64,000 nucleotides of DNA from Mixta tenebrionis (GTDB lineage Bacteria > Pseudomonadota > Gammaproteobacteria > Enterobacterales > Enterobacteriaceae). Where the stretch lies: the NCBI RefSeq assembly GCF_006517625.1, contig NZ_VHQI01000013.1:1-64000 (forward strand), read 5' to 3'. Each line of letters starts with the position of its first letter. Position 1 is the first letter of the stretch. The position numbers and the translations under genes were made by a program. The notes below the pieces were generated by a model. The model searched no databases. It worked only from the letters and a program-made list of their open reading frames with translations, and was not told the DNA's origin. Shown one piece after another: positions 9,800 through 20,298 of this stretch.

Positions 9800-10063
9800 A
9801 TTTCCCTCTCGTTATTTAATTAATTATTGTTAATCAGGTTGCTGTTTTGATAAACAGGACAAAAAGAATAGAAGAATGCCTAAATATTAACATCGAAAAA
9901 AATCCATTTTAAAATTCCATTCTAAATAAAAGATAAGTTTTAACAAATTATCAGATGGCGAATGATTATTTTAAGAAGTAATAAGATGATTAAAAACATG
10001 CGGTTAATTCTGGCGCCGCGCAGCAATATCTTACTGTAATGAAAATAAGGAATTAATATGGAA
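9800..10063. other. A/T-rich gap upstream of the peptide genes
   Basis: About 260 bp with clearly lower GC than its surroundings. It should hold the promoter for the peptide pair (minus strand), but I could not settle on a convincing -35/-10 pair. Only tiny frames occur (for example 9940-9999 on the minus strand, 19 hydrophobic residues, without a ribosome site), which I do not call genes. Confidence 0.5.
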
Positions 10064-10090
10064 AAGGAGAATTTATTCATTCTCCTTTCT
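10064..10090 (-). terminator. Terminator of the argCBGH operon
   Basis: GGAGAAT (10066-10072) and ATTCTCC (10079-10085) make a perfect 7-bp stem. On the minus strand it is followed by TTTTCC, about 20 bp after the argH stop. A short T-run on the plus side could make it work in both directions. Confidence 0.7.
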
Positions 10091-10105
10091 GGTTATTGGC
10101 GGGAT

Positions 10106-11479
10106 TTAATTAAGCCGCTGCCGCGCATGCAGAATGGCTTTTTGCACCTGCTGCGGCGCTACGCCGCCCTGCGCATTACGTTTATCCAGGCAGGACTGTA
10201 GTGAAAGAATTGAATACACATCCTGTTCGATAACCGGGCTAAACTGCTTCAGCTGCGTCAGCGTCAGGGCTTCCAGCGCGACGCCCTGAGCAATCGCCGC
10301 AACCACAGCCTCGCCGACGATATGATGGGCCTCCCGGAAAGGAATGCCTTTAGCAACCAGATAATCGGCCAGCTCCGTCGCGTTAGCATAGCCCTGCTCC
10401 GCCGCCTCCTGGCAACGCGGACGCTTCACCTGCAGACCATTCAACACCAGCGCCGACATATGCAGGCAGTCAAGCCAGGTATCGAGCGCATCGAACAGCC
10501 CCTCTTTATCTTCCTGCATATCCTTGTTATAGGCCAGCGGCAGCCCTTTCAGCGTCATCATCATAGCGGTCAGCGCGCCCTGCACGCGCCCGCATTTGCC
10601 GCGAATCAGTTCCAGCGCGTCCGGATTCTTTTTCTGCGGCATCAATGAAGAGCCGGATGTGACACGATCGGATAGTTCGACAAAGTTAGCTTCGCCGGTA
10701 TTAAAGAAGATGAGATCTTCGGCAAAACGCGACAGGTGCACCATGCCGATAGCCGCATCGGAAAGCAGTTCCAGCGCATGATCGCGATCGGAAACGCTAT
10801 CCAGACTATTACGCGTGGCTGAAGCAAAACCGAGCCAGCCGGCCAGCTGCTCGCGATCGATCTCATAGGCGGTGCCGGCCAGCGCGCCGCAGCCCAGCGG
10901 GCTAACGTCAAGGCGCTTTAGCGTATCCTGCAAACGGCTTTCATCCCGCGCCAGCATTTCAACATAGGCCAGACACCAGTGGGCAAAGGTGACCGGTTGA
11001 GCGCGCTGCAGATGAGTATAACCCGGCATTACCGCATCCTGATTCGCCTCCGCCGTCGCCACCAGCGCCTGCTGCAGTTCGCGCACCGCGCTTAACAGCT
11101 GCAGCACCTGCTCTTTGCACCACAGTTTCAGATCGGTAGCGACCTGATCGTTGCGGCTGCGTCCGGTATGAAGCTTTTTACCCAGCGCGCCGACCTTATC
11201 GATCAGCTTGCCTTCCACCCAGCTATGGATATCTTCAGCATCGCTTTGCAGGATCTGCTGCGGATTTGCGCGTACTTCTTCCAGCAGCGCTCCCAGCGCG
11301 GTTTCCAGCTGCTGCTGCTCTTCTGAAGTTAAAACGTTAACGGTTACCAGCGCTTTAGACCAGGCGACGGAGCCAATAATATCCTGTTCCGCCAGACGGT
11401 AGTCAAAACGCAGCGAATCGTTAAACTGCTTGAAGCGTCCATCGGCCGCCTGTGTAAAGCGTCCACCCCATAATGCCAT
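10106..11479 (-). CDS. argH: Argininosuccinate lyase ArgH
   Basis: Catalyses the last step of arginine synthesis, argininosuccinate to arginine plus fumarate. The product is 457 aa, equal to E. coli ArgH. It carries the fumarase/aspartase superfamily signature [12 protein letters not shown] at about residue 280 and the N-terminal [19 protein letters not shown]. It is the last gene of argC-argB-argG-argH on the minus strand, 80 bp after argG, with a terminator downstream. Confidence 0.98.
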   Translation of the reverse strand: MALWGGRFTQAADGRFKQFNDSLRFDYRLAEQDIIGSVAWSKALVTVNVLTSEEQQQLETALGALLEEVRANPQQILQSDAEDIHSWVEGKLIDKVGALGKKLHTGRSRNDQVATDLKLWCKEQVLQLLSAVRELQQALVATAEANQDAVMPGYTHLQRAQPVTFAHWCLAYVEMLARDESRLQDTLKRLDVSPLGCGALAGTAYEIDREQLAGWLGFASATRNSLDSVSDRDHALELLSDAAIGMVHLSRFAEDLIFFNTGEANFVELSDRVTSGSSLMPQKKNPDALELIRGKCGRVQGALTAMMMTLKGLPLAYNKDMQEDKEGLFDALDTWLDCLHMSALVLNGLQVKRPRCQEAAEQGYANATELADYLVAKGIPFREAHHIVGEAVVAAIAQGVALEALTLTQLKQFSPVIEQDVYSILSLQSCLDKRNAQGGVAPQQVQKAILHARQRLN

Positions 11480-11559
11480 GTTAAATGCTCCTGAAATCTG
11501 TTGCGCACCGGCTGCGCCTGGCTTTTTCCTGGGCGACGCGCAGGCATCGCCCTTACCGT

Positions 11560-12771
11560 TTATTGTTTCTCGTTCAGCGCGCGAATGCGTGAAGAGAGCG
11601 AGAACAGTCGGATAAAGCCGCCGGCATGGCTGTGGTCGTAAACTTCATCTTCGCCGAAGGTGGCGAACTCTTCGGAGTAGAGGCTATTCGGTGATTTCTT
11701 CTGGATCGCCGTCACCTGGCCTTTATAAAGCTGCAGCACCACTTCGCCGTTAACCTCGGCGGCCAGCGATTCAGCGGCGGCCTGCAGCGATTTACGCAGC
11801 GGCGCGAACCAGCGTCCGTCATAAACTACGTAAGACATCTCCAGCCCCAGCTGCTCGCGCCATTTAAAGCTGTCGCGATCCAGCACCAGCTGCTCCACCG
11901 CGCGCAGCGCGTTAACCATAATAGTGCCGCCGGGAGTTTCATAGCAGCCGCGTGATTTAATGCCTACCAGACGATTTTCAACGATATCGATACGGCCAAC
12001 GCCATGTTTGGCGCCCAGCACATTGAGTTTTTCCAGGCACTGGAACGGGCTCAACGCTTCGCCGTTAACGGCTACCACGCGGCCCTTTTCTACCGTTACC
12101 GTGACCTGCTCCGGCCGATCCGGCGCTTCCAGCGGATCGACGGTCCAGACCCAGCAATCTTTATTCGGCGCGTTCCACGGGCTTTCCAGCACGCCGCCTT
12201 CGGTAGAGATATGCCAGGCGTTTTCATCGCGGCTGTAAATTTTTTCCAGTGAGGCGGTCGTCGGGATATTGCGCTCTTTCAGATAGTCGAGCAGCGCTTC
12301 GCGGGAACGCAGGTTCCATTCACGCCACGGCGCTACCACTTTCAGCTGCGGCGCCAGCGCGGTATAGGTGGTTTCAAAACGTACCTGATCGTTGCCTTTA
12401 CCGGTAGCGCCATGACAGAGCGCATCGGCGCCCACTTTCAGCGCCAGTTCAACCTGCGCTTTAGCGATAATCGGACGCGCCATTGAGGTGCCCAGCAGAT
12501 AGCTGCCTTCATACAGCGCGCCGGTCTGCAATACCGGATAAACGTAATCGCGGATAAACTCCTCACGCAGATCGGCAACATGGCATTCTGAAGCGCCGGA
12601 CTGCAGCGCTTTCTTCTCAACGCCGACCAAATCTTCACGATCCTGGCCGATATCCGCCACGAAGGCGACCACTTCGCAACCGTAGTTCTCTTTCAGCCAC
12701 GGAATAATAGCGGAGGTATCCAGGCCGCCGGAGTAAGCCAGAACGATTTTTTTAATGCCTTGATTTTGCAT
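11560..12771 (-). CDS. argG: Argininosuccinate synthase ArgG
   Basis: Condenses citrulline and aspartate with ATP. The pyrophosphatase P-loop is [17 protein letters not shown] at residues 10-26. At 403 aa it belongs to the shorter argininosuccinate synthase class, not the roughly 447-aa form of E. coli, and it lies inside the arginine operon between argB and argH, whereas E. coli argG is unlinked. The gap to argB is 25 bp, consistent with co-transcription from the argC promoter. Confidence 0.98.
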   Translation of the reverse strand: MQNQGIKKIVLAYSGGLDTSAIIPWLKENYGCEVVAFVADIGQDREDLVGVEKKALQSGASECHVADLREEFIRDYVYPVLQTGALYEGSYLLGTSMARPIIAKAQVELALKVGADALCHGATGKGNDQVRFETTYTALAPQLKVVAPWREWNLRSREALLDYLKERNIPTTASLEKIYSRDENAWHISTEGGVLESPWNAPNKDCWVWTVDPLEAPDRPEQVTVTVEKGRVVAVNGEALSPFQCLEKLNVLGAKHGVGRIDIVENRLVGIKSRGCYETPGGTIMVNALRAVEQLVLDRDSFKWREQLGLEMSYVVYDGRWFAPLRKSLQAAAESLAAEVNGEVVLQLYKGQVTAIQKKSPNSLYSEEFATFGEDEVYDHSHAGGFIRLFSLSSRIRALNEKQ

Positions 12772-12796
12772 TTCTTAATCCTTGAAAGTAGTTTCT

Positions 12797-13576
12797 TTAT
12801 GCGTGAATCCGGGTGCCGATCGGCACGCCGTTAAACAGAGAAGGCAGCCGCTCGGCATGGCGCCAGCTGGCGATATCCACCGGACGTCCCAGCGTGCGCG
12901 CCGCATCCAGCGCCGCATTAACTTTAACAATCATGCCGTCGGTAATAATGCCCTGGGCAATCAGCTGCTCCGCTTTTGCCGCCGTCATTTCAGCAATCCG
13001 TTGGCCTTTGCCATCAAGAATACCGCTAACGTCGGAAAGTAAAATCAGATCCGCCGCCAGCGTCGCCGCCAGCGCCGTCGCCGCCTGATCGGCGTTGACG
13101 TTCATCAGTTCGCCCGCCTCGGTAATGCCAATCGAACTGACGATCGGCATATAGCCCGCCTGCAGCAGCATCGTTAACAGCGCAGGCGCACCCGGCTGCG
13201 CCTTGCCGACATGGCCCAGCTCATCATCAAACTGCGTCACGTTAGCCATATCGCCATCGCCCAGACAAAGACCAACCGCCGGGATATGATGCTTTTTCGC
13301 CCAGGCCAGCAGGGTTTTATTCGCCGTACCCGCCAGCGCGCCGGTAATAATGTCGATTTGATCGGCAGGCGTAACGCGCAGGCCATGCTTCTTTTGCACC
13401 GGCAGAGAGAGCTTCTTCATCAGCTCATCCACCAGACAGCCGCCGCCGTGAACGATCAACAACGGACGCTGGTGCGCTTCCCGGTAAGCCACCAGCGCGG
13501 TAAACAGACGCGCCAGCGCTTCTTCGCTATCGAGCAGCACGCCGCCCAGTTTGATAATCAGTGGAGTCGTCATCAT
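12797..13576 (-). CDS. argB: Acetylglutamate kinase ArgB
   Basis: Phosphorylates N-acetylglutamate in arginine synthesis. The product is 259 aa. N-terminal [16 protein letters not shown] and [15 protein letters not shown] are the phosphate-binding and substrate motifs; the C-terminal half has [16 protein letters not shown] and [13 protein letters not shown]. Two adjacent ATG codons (13576 and 13573) leave the start uncertain by one residue. It follows argC by 10 bp. Confidence 0.98.
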   Translation of the reverse strand: MMTTPLIIKLGGVLLDSEEALARLFTALVAYREAHQRPLLIVHGGGCLVDELMKKLSLPVQKKHGLRVTPADQIDIITGALAGTANKTLLAWAKKHHIPAVGLCLGDGDMANVTQFDDELGHVGKAQPGAPALLTMLLQAGYMPIVSSIGITEAGELMNVNADQAATALAATLAADLILLSDVSGILDGKGQRIAEMTAAKAEQLIAQGIITDGMIVKVNAALDAARTLGRPVDIASWRHAERLPSLFNGVPIGTRIHA

Positions 13577-13586
13577 ATTTATCCGC

Positions 13587-14591
13587 TCAGATAAGTGACT
13601 CGGTTTCCGGGAAACCGAAACGAATATTGAGGCACTGCACGGCCTGCGAGGCCGCGCCTTTCAACAGGTTATCTTCCGCCGCTACCACAATCAGGTGTTC
13701 CCCCTGCACCGCAAAGCCAATATCGCAGAACGGCAGCCCCACCACCGCCTTTAGCGCCGGTACGCCCTGCTCATAGAGGCGCACCAGCGGTTTATCCTGA
13801 TAAGCGTTGTGGAACGCTTCCGCCACGTCGGCGCGGCTTACGCCGGCGCGCAGACGACAGGTGATAGTAGCGAGGATACCGCGCGGGAAATTACCGAGAT
13901 GCGGAGTAAAAATCACCGGCACGCCAAGATGGGTTTCAATTTCCGGCTGGTGACGATGAGTGAAAATACCGTATGGCTGCAGGCTGACTTCACAAAAGCT
14001 GTTATTTAACGTCGCCTTACGGCCCGCGCCGCTTACGCCGCTGGTGGCATTAATCACCGGCCGCTGCGCATCGCTCAGCAGATTGGCCTCGATTAGCGGC
14101 TTCAGCGCCAGCTGCGAGGCGGTGGGATAGCAGCCAGGCACCGCAATCAGCTGCGCCTCTTTAATCGCCTCGTGCTGCCATTCCGCCAGGCCATAGACCG
14201 CTTTCTCCAGCCATGCGCTATGCTGATGCGTAAAGCCGTAATAACGTGCATAGAACGCGGCATCCTTGACGCGAAACGCGCCGGAAAGATCGAACACCAC
14301 GCAGCCCATCGCCAGAAACTGCGGCGCCAGATGGTGACTGACTTCATGAGCGGTGGCGAGAAACACCACGTCCACCTTGCCAGCCCAGGCAGAGGCGTCG
14401 CTGAGCGGCTCCAGCGTCATATCGACGATGCCCTTCAGCTGTGGATGCAGTTCGGAAAGGCGTTTTCCCGCATCGGGGCTTTGCGCTGAAACCGCTAAAG
14501 CGGCTATGTTCATATGCGGATGACGATTCAGAAAGGTTGCCAGTTCTACCCCGGCGTAGCCGCTGGCACCAACAATCAGCGTGTTCAACAT
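13587..14591 (-). CDS. argC: N-acetyl-gamma-glutamyl-phosphate reductase ArgC
   Basis: Reduces N-acetylglutamyl phosphate with NADPH. It is 334 aa from the ATG at 14591 ([16 protein letters not shown]), matching E. coli ArgC in length; the frame extends nine codons further without homology. The Rossmann motif GASGYAG is at residues 8-14, and the catalytic Cys lies in [14 protein letters not shown]. It is the first gene of argCBGH, divergent from argE over shared ARG boxes. Confidence 0.98.
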   Translation of the reverse strand: MLNTLIVGASGYAGVELATFLNRHPHMNIAALAVSAQSPDAGKRLSELHPQLKGIVDMTLEPLSDASAWAGKVDVVFLATAHEVSHHLAPQFLAMGCVVFDLSGAFRVKDAAFYARYYGFTHQHSAWLEKAVYGLAEWQHEAIKEAQLIAVPGCYPTASQLALKPLIEANLLSDAQRPVINATSGVSGAGRKATLNNSFCEVSLQPYGIFTHRHQPEIETHLGVPVIFTPHLGNFPRGILATITCRLRAGVSRADVAEAFHNAYQDKPLVRLYEQGVPALKAVVGLPFCDIGFAVQGEHLIVVAAEDNLLKGAASQAVQCLNIRFGFPETESLI

Positions 14592-14706
14592 CAGGCCGTT
14601 TACCTTATTTACTGTCATTCAAACCCGGTGTGCAGCCTCATTGCCGCGCGCCCATGAAATCCAACGTTAGCCGGCGGGCTTTTTCAGTTCCCATCCTGCG
14701 CACGTT

Positions 14707-14745
14707 ATTGTATTTTTATTCACTATTATTGCATGAATATTGATA
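14707..14745. promoter_or_regulatory. Two tandem ARG boxes (ArgR operator) between argC and argE
   Basis: Box 1, ATTGTATTTTTATTCACT (14707-14724), and box 2, ATTGCATGAATATTGATA (14728-14745), match the ArgR consensus wnTGAATwwwwATTCAnw with about one and two or three mismatches. They are separated by exactly 3 bp, the spacing required for hexameric ArgR. The site lies in the divergent argC-argE promoter region, so arginine should repress both transcripts. Confidence 0.88.
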
Positions 14746-14770
14746 CATCCTAACTCAAGGACCGTCAACA

Positions 14771-15919
14771 GTGAAGACAAAATTACCGCCTTTTATCGAA
14801 CTTTATCGCCAGCTAATCGCCACGCCTTCCATCAGCGCTACCGACAGCGCGCTCGATCAAAGCAATGAGGATTTAATCACTCTGCTGGCGGGCTGGTTCC
14901 GCGATCTCGGCTTTAAGGTAGAGGTGCAGCCGGTGCCAGGCACGCGCCATAAATTCAATATGCTGGCTAAAAGCGGCGAAGGCGCTGGCGGGCTGCTGCT
15001 GGCAGGCCATACGGATACGGTGCCCTTTGATGACGGACGCTGGACGCGCGATCCCTTTACGCTGGCCGAATATGACAACAAGCTGTACGGTTTAGGTACG
15101 GCGGATATGAAAGGCTTTTTCGCCTTCATTCTTGATACGCTGCGCGATACCGATATCCGCCAGCTAAAAAAGCCGCTCTGTATTCTTGCCACGGCGGATG
15201 AAGAAACAACGATGGCGGGCGCAAAATACTTTGCTGAATCGGCCACGCTGCGCCCGGACTGCGCGATCATCGGCGAGCCGACCTCGCTGAAGCCGGTGCG
15301 CGCGCATAAAGGCCACCTTTCCAACGCCATTCGCATTGAAGGCCAGTCGGGTCATTCCAGCGATCCGGCTCGTGGCGTAAACGCCATTGAGCTGATGCAT
15401 GAGGCCATTGGCCACCTGATGCAGCTGCGTAATACGCTGAAGGAGCGCTATCACCACGACGGCTTCGCGATTCCTTATCCCACGATGAATTTTGGTCATA
15501 TTCACGGCGGCGACGCGGCCAACCGCATCTGCGCCTGCTGTGAGCTGCATATGGATATTCGCCCGCTGCCGGGGCTGACGCTAAGCGATTTAGACGAACT
15601 GTTAAACGGCGCGCTGGAGCCGGTGAGCGCCCGCTGGCCGGGGCGTTTGACCGTCGCCGAGCTGCATCCGCCGATCCCCGGCTATGAGTGCCCGCATAAC
15701 CATGAGCTGGTTCAGGTAGTGGAAAAGCTGCTTGGTACGCCGACCGAAGTAGTGAACTACTGCACCGAGGCGCCGTTTATTCAGCAAATCTGCCCGACGC
15801 TGGTATTAGGTCCTGGCTCAATTAATCAGGCGCACCAGCCGGATGAATTTATCGATATGGCATTTATTAAGCCGACGCGTTTGCTGATTGGACAACTGGT
15901 TAACCATTTCTGTTACTGA
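14771..15919 (+). CDS. argE: Acetylornithine deacetylase ArgE
   Basis: A zinc M20-family hydrolase releasing ornithine from N-acetylornithine. The product is 382 aa, starting at a GTG (14771) after AAGGA. Metal and catalytic motifs: [14 protein letters not shown] (His and Asp), [24 protein letters not shown] (catalytic and metal Glu) and the late [10 protein letters not shown] His. It is very close to E. coli ArgE and divergent from argC. Confidence 0.97.
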   Translation: MKTKLPPFIELYRQLIATPSISATDSALDQSNEDLITLLAGWFRDLGFKVEVQPVPGTRHKFNMLAKSGEGAGGLLLAGHTDTVPFDDGRWTRDPFTLAEYDNKLYGLGTADMKGFFAFILDTLRDTDIRQLKKPLCILATADEETTMAGAKYFAESATLRPDCAIIGEPTSLKPVRAHKGHLSNAIRIEGQSGHSSDPARGVNAIELMHEAIGHLMQLRNTLKERYHHDGFAIPYPTMNFGHIHGGDAANRICACCELHMDIRPLPGLTLSDLDELLNGALEPVSARWPGRLTVAELHPPIPGYECPHNHELVQVVEKLLGTPTEVVNYCTEAPFIQQICPTLVLGPGSINQAHQPDEFIDMAFIKPTRLLIGQLVNHFCY

Positions 15920-16161
15920 CTGGCAGCATTTGGGGCAATTCACTGCAAAAATGGCGGTTTTCCCCGGCAAAGTTCCGACTTTGCCGATAAGAATAACTTA
16001 TCCCACTTCAGGGTTGTTAAATTTCTTAAATTACCGGGATTTAACCGCCGCAGCCGACGCGCTTTGTGCAATTGACGAATCGGCAGTTACATGGCTAGAT
16101 AAAAGGCGGCGTTATGCCCGCCAGGGCGAAAATTAAAGACAAGAAGGGTGTCAGGGGTCAT
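15920..16161 (+). promoter_or_regulatory. argE-ppc intergenic region
   Basis: A 242-bp gap containing the ppc promoter by position. GGCAAAGTTCCGACTTTGCC (15966-15985) is a perfect 8-bp inverted repeat (GGCAAAGT/ACTTTGCC) with a 4-nt loop, which may end argE transcription although it lacks a T-run. No reliable promoter hexamers were assigned. Confidence 0.45.
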
Positions 16162-18813
16162 ATGAACGAACAATATTCCGCAATGCGAAGTAATGTCAGT
16201 ATGCTCGGCAAACTGCTGGGAGATACGATTAAGGATGCGCTGGGAGAAAACATTCTTGATCGGGTGGAAACTATCCGCAAACTCTCCAAGTCATCCCGCG
16301 CGGGCAACGATGCGCATCGCAAGGAATTGCTCACCACGCTACAGAATCTCTCCAATGATGAACTTTTACCGGTCGCGCGCGCCTTCAGCCAGTTTCTTAA
16401 CCTGACCAACGTTGCCGAACAGTACCAGACCATTTCGCCGCATGGAGAAGGCGCCAACCATCCGGAGCTGATGAAAAAAGCCTTTGAGCGTCTCAAGCAG
16501 CAGCCCGATCTGAACGAGGCGGATATTCGCAAGGCAATTGAATCTCTGTCGCTGGAACTGGTTCTGACCGCTCACCCTACCGAAATCACCCGCCGCACCC
16601 TGATCCACAAACTGGTCGAAGTTAATACCTGCTTACGTCAGCTCGACCATAACGATCTCACCGATTATGACCGCAACCAGATCATGCGCCGCCTGCGGCA
16701 GCTGGTGGCGCAGGCGTGGCATACCGATGAAATTCGTAAACATCGCCCTTCCCCTGTTGATGAAGCTAAATGGGGTTTTGCGGTAGTGGAAAACAGCCTG
16801 TGGGAAGGCGTACCCAATTTTCTGCGCGAGCTGAACGAACAGGTTGAAGAGACGTTCGGCTTTACGCTGCCGGTTGATTTCGTGCCGGTACAGTTTACCT
16901 CCTGGATGGGCGGCGATCGCGACGGCAATCCCAACGTTACCGCCAGCATTACCCGCCACGTTATGCAGCTCAGCCGCTGGAAGGCCGCCGATCTCTTCCT
17001 GCGCGATATCAGCGTGCTGGTTTCCGAGCTGTCGATGTCGGAGTGTACCGATGAACTGCGCGCGCTGTGCGGCGATCCGCAGGCGCTGGAGCCTTACCGC
17101 GTGATCCTGAAACGCCTGCGCGCCCAGCTGACCACCACCCAGGATTACTTGGAACGCCGCCTGAAGGGCGAGCGCCTGCCGCGTCCGGAAGGGCTGTTGA
17201 TCTCTAACGATCAGCTGTGGGAGCCGCTTTACACCTGTTATCAATCGCTGCAGGCGTGCGGCATGAGCATCATCGCCAACGGTCTGCTGCTGGATACGCT
17301 GCGCCGGGTGAAATGTTTCGGCGTGCCGCTGGTGCGGATCGATCTGCGCCAGGAAAGCACGCGCCATACGGAAGCGATCGCCGAAATCACCCGCTATCTC
17401 GGCCTGGGAGATTATGAAAGCTGGTCGGAGGCGGATAAGCAGGCTTTCCTGATCCGCGAGCTGAACTCCAAACGTCCGCTGCTGCCGCGCCAGTGGGAGC
17501 CGAGCGAAGAAACGCGCGAAGTGCTGGAAACCTGTCGCGTTGCGGCGGAAGCGCCGCGCGGCTCCATCGCCGCCTATGTTATTTCCATGGCAAAAACCCC
17601 TTCCGACGTGCTGGCGGTGCATCTGCTGCTCAAAGAGGCGGGCATCCCCTTTGCGCTGCCGGTCGCTCCGCTGTTTGAAACCCTTGATGACCTGAACAAC
17701 GCCAATGATGTTATGTCGCAGCTGCTGAGCATCGACTGGTATCGCGGCTTTATTCAGGGCAAACAGATGGTAATGATCGGCTATTCCGACTCGGCGAAAG
17801 ACGCGGGCGTGATGGCCGCCTCCTGGGCGCAGTACCAGGCGCAGGATGCATTGATTAAAACCTGCGAAAAAGCGGGCATCGCGCTGACGCTGTTCCACGG
17901 ACGCGGCGGCACCATCGGGCGCGGCGGCGCTCCGGCGCAGGCGGCGCTGCTTTCCCAGCCGCCGGGCAGCCTGAAAGGCGGCCTGCGCGTTACCGAACAG
18001 GGCGAGATGATTCGCTTTAAATATGGTCTGCCGGAAGTGGCGGTCGCCAGCCTGTCGCTCTACACCAGCGCTATCCTGGAAGCTAACCTGCTGCCGCCGC
18101 CGGAGCCGAAAAACGAATGGCGCAGCATTATGGATCAGCTATCTGCGGCATCCTGCGCGATTTATCGCGGCTACGTACGTGAAAAAGCCGATTTTGTCCC
18201 CTATTTCCGTTCGGCAACGCCGGAGCTGGAACTGGGCAAGCTGCCGCTGGGCTCTCGCCCGGCCAAGCGCCGCCCCAGCGGCGGCGTTGAATCGCTGCGG
18301 GCCATCCCCTGGATCTTTGCCTGGACGCAGAACCGCCTGATGCTGCCTGCCTGGCTCGGCGCGGGCGCGGCGCTGCAGCAGGCGATGGACGAAGGCCTGC
18401 AGGATCAGCTGGAAACCATGTGCCGCGACTGGCCCTTCTTCTCCACCCGGCTCGGCATGCTGGAAATGGTGTTTTCCAAAGCGGATTTATGGCTGGCGGA
18501 ATATTACGATCAGCGCCTGGTAGATGCTTCGCTCTGGCCGCTGGGTAAGGAACTGCGCGATCGGCTGGCGGCGGATATTAAAGCGGTGCTGACCATCGCC
18601 AACGATTCACACCTGATGGCCGACGAGCCGTGGATTGCCGAATCTATCGCCCTGCGCAACGTCTACACCGACCCGCTGAACGTACTGCAGGCGGAGCTGC
18701 TGCACCGCTCACGCGCGCAGGAGGCCAAAGGCGAAGAGGCAGACGCGCGCGTCGAGCAGGCGCTGATGGTGACCATCGCCGGCGTGGCGGCGGGCATGCG
18801 CAACACCGGCTAA
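16162..18813 (+). CDS. ppc: Phosphoenolpyruvate carboxylase Ppc
   Basis: Anaplerotic enzyme forming oxaloacetate from PEP and bicarbonate. The ATG at 16162 ([17 protein letters not shown]) gives 883 aa, the E. coli length; the open frame begins 16 codons earlier but without homology. Catalytic His138 is in [22 protein letters not shown] and [12 protein letters not shown] form the mobile loop and active site; the C-terminus MRNTG carries the aspartate-binding region. It stands alone between argE and a strong terminator. Confidence 0.98.
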   Translation: MNEQYSAMRSNVSMLGKLLGDTIKDALGENILDRVETIRKLSKSSRAGNDAHRKELLTTLQNLSNDELLPVARAFSQFLNLTNVAEQYQTISPHGEGANHPELMKKAFERLKQQPDLNEADIRKAIESLSLELVLTAHPTEITRRTLIHKLVEVNTCLRQLDHNDLTDYDRNQIMRRLRQLVAQAWHTDEIRKHRPSPVDEAKWGFAVVENSLWEGVPNFLRELNEQVEETFGFTLPVDFVPVQFTSWMGGDRDGNPNVTASITRHVMQLSRWKAADLFLRDISVLVSELSMSECTDELRALCGDPQALEPYRVILKRLRAQLTTTQDYLERRLKGERLPRPEGLLISNDQLWEPLYTCYQSLQACGMSIIANGLLLDTLRRVKCFGVPLVRIDLRQESTRHTEAIAEITRYLGLGDYESWSEADKQAFLIRELNSKRPLLPRQWEPSEETREVLETCRVAAEAPRGSIAAYVISMAKTPSDVLAVHLLLKEAGIPFALPVAPLFETLDDLNNANDVMSQLLSIDWYRGFIQGKQMVMIGYSDSAKDAGVMAASWAQYQAQDALIKTCEKAGIALTLFHGRGGTIGRGGAPAQAALLSQPPGSLKGGLRVTEQGEMIRFKYGLPEVAVASLSLYTSAILEANLLPPPEPKNEWRSIMDQLSAASCAIYRGYVREKADFVPYFRSATPELELGKLPLGSRPAKRRPSGGVESLRAIPWIFAWTQNRLMLPAWLGAGAALQQAMDEGLQDQLETMCRDWPFFSTRLGMLEMVFSKADLWLAEYYDQRLVDASLWPLGKELRDRLAADIKAVLTIANDSHLMADEPWIAESIALRNVYTDPLNVLQAELLHRSRAQEAKGEEADARVEQALMVTIAGVAAGMRNTG

Positions 18814-18827
18814 CCGGCGTAACAACA

Positions 18828-18859
18828 GGCTCATACCCGTCAGGTATGAGCCTTTTTTA
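18828..18859 (+). terminator. Intrinsic terminator after ppc
   Basis: GGCTCATAC (18828-18836) and GTATGAGCC (18844-18852) make a perfect 9-bp stem followed by six T residues. It separates ppc from convergent metF. Confidence 0.9.
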
Positions 18860-18875
18860 TGTGCGGCGTGGGAAA

Positions 18876-19790
<915 letters not shown>

Positions 19791-19827
19791 TTAATCAATC
19801 TCTAAGTGATTACGCTGGTACGTCGTT

Positions 19828-19859
19828 ACACATCTAAACGTATAGACGTCCACATAGCC
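19828..19859 (-). promoter_or_regulatory. MetJ operator (met boxes) upstream of metF
   Basis: Contiguous 8-mers ACACATCT, AAACGTAT and AGACGTCC (19828-19851) match the met box AGACGTCT at 6, 6 and 7 of 8 positions; a fourth (ACATAGCC) is weak. Tandem boxes without spacing are the form recognised by cooperative MetJ dimers with S-adenosylmethionine. Confidence 0.82.
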
Positions 19860-20298
19860 ATAAGATGCGTGTTGCGCACTTTGTTGTCAATTGAAAAGCA
19901 GCCAGAAGCCGGTGATTTTCTTTCATGGCAGATGAAAAAGTTACACCACCGCCAGCGCTGGCCCAACAGCAGAGAGAGAAACTGACGTAAACGGAAGATA
20001 TGCTCCTTTTTTTACCCGCTTATTATGATATTGCTTATAAAACAAACATTGAATATTTATTTATAATTATTTATTCTCTTAAAATAATTTTTAAGAAAAA
20101 TAACAAAAAGTTTTTCTTTATTTACAACTCCAGAACCGGGCATCGCTAAAAAAATTTGTGATACCATAAAAATAGATCGATAACTTAAACCAAATAATTT
20201 GCCTGCTTATTATGTTCAGGAAACGTATTATGCAAAGAATGGAATATCTTTGCCTGTTATCACAATACCATTTATCAAACCTTCAGGGATGAAGCAGC
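19860..20298. other. Gap between the metF operator and the secretion island
   Basis: About 440 bp. The half next to metF is of ordinary composition and contains a 21-codon frame at 19925-19990 (starts MADEKVTPPPALAQQQ), without a ribosome site; I do not call it a gene. From about 20000 the DNA becomes very A/T rich, as is common at an island edge, and must carry the promoter of the secretion genes. No repeat or attachment-like site was recognised. Confidence 0.5.

Noticed and set aside
9940-9999. Minus-strand 19-residue, very hydrophobic frame upstream of the peptide genes.
   Set aside because: No ribosome site, and the A/T-rich sequence yields Ile/Leu/Phe codons by chance.
9986-10039. Plus-strand 17-codon frame (MIKNMRLILAPRSNILL), considered as a leader peptide.
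   Set aside because: No gene follows it on that strand, and the ribosome site is weak.
16633-17898. Long (421-codon) frame antisense to ppc.
   Set aside because: It is a shadow of a strongly conserved gene in GC-rich DNA, with no homology or ribosome site.
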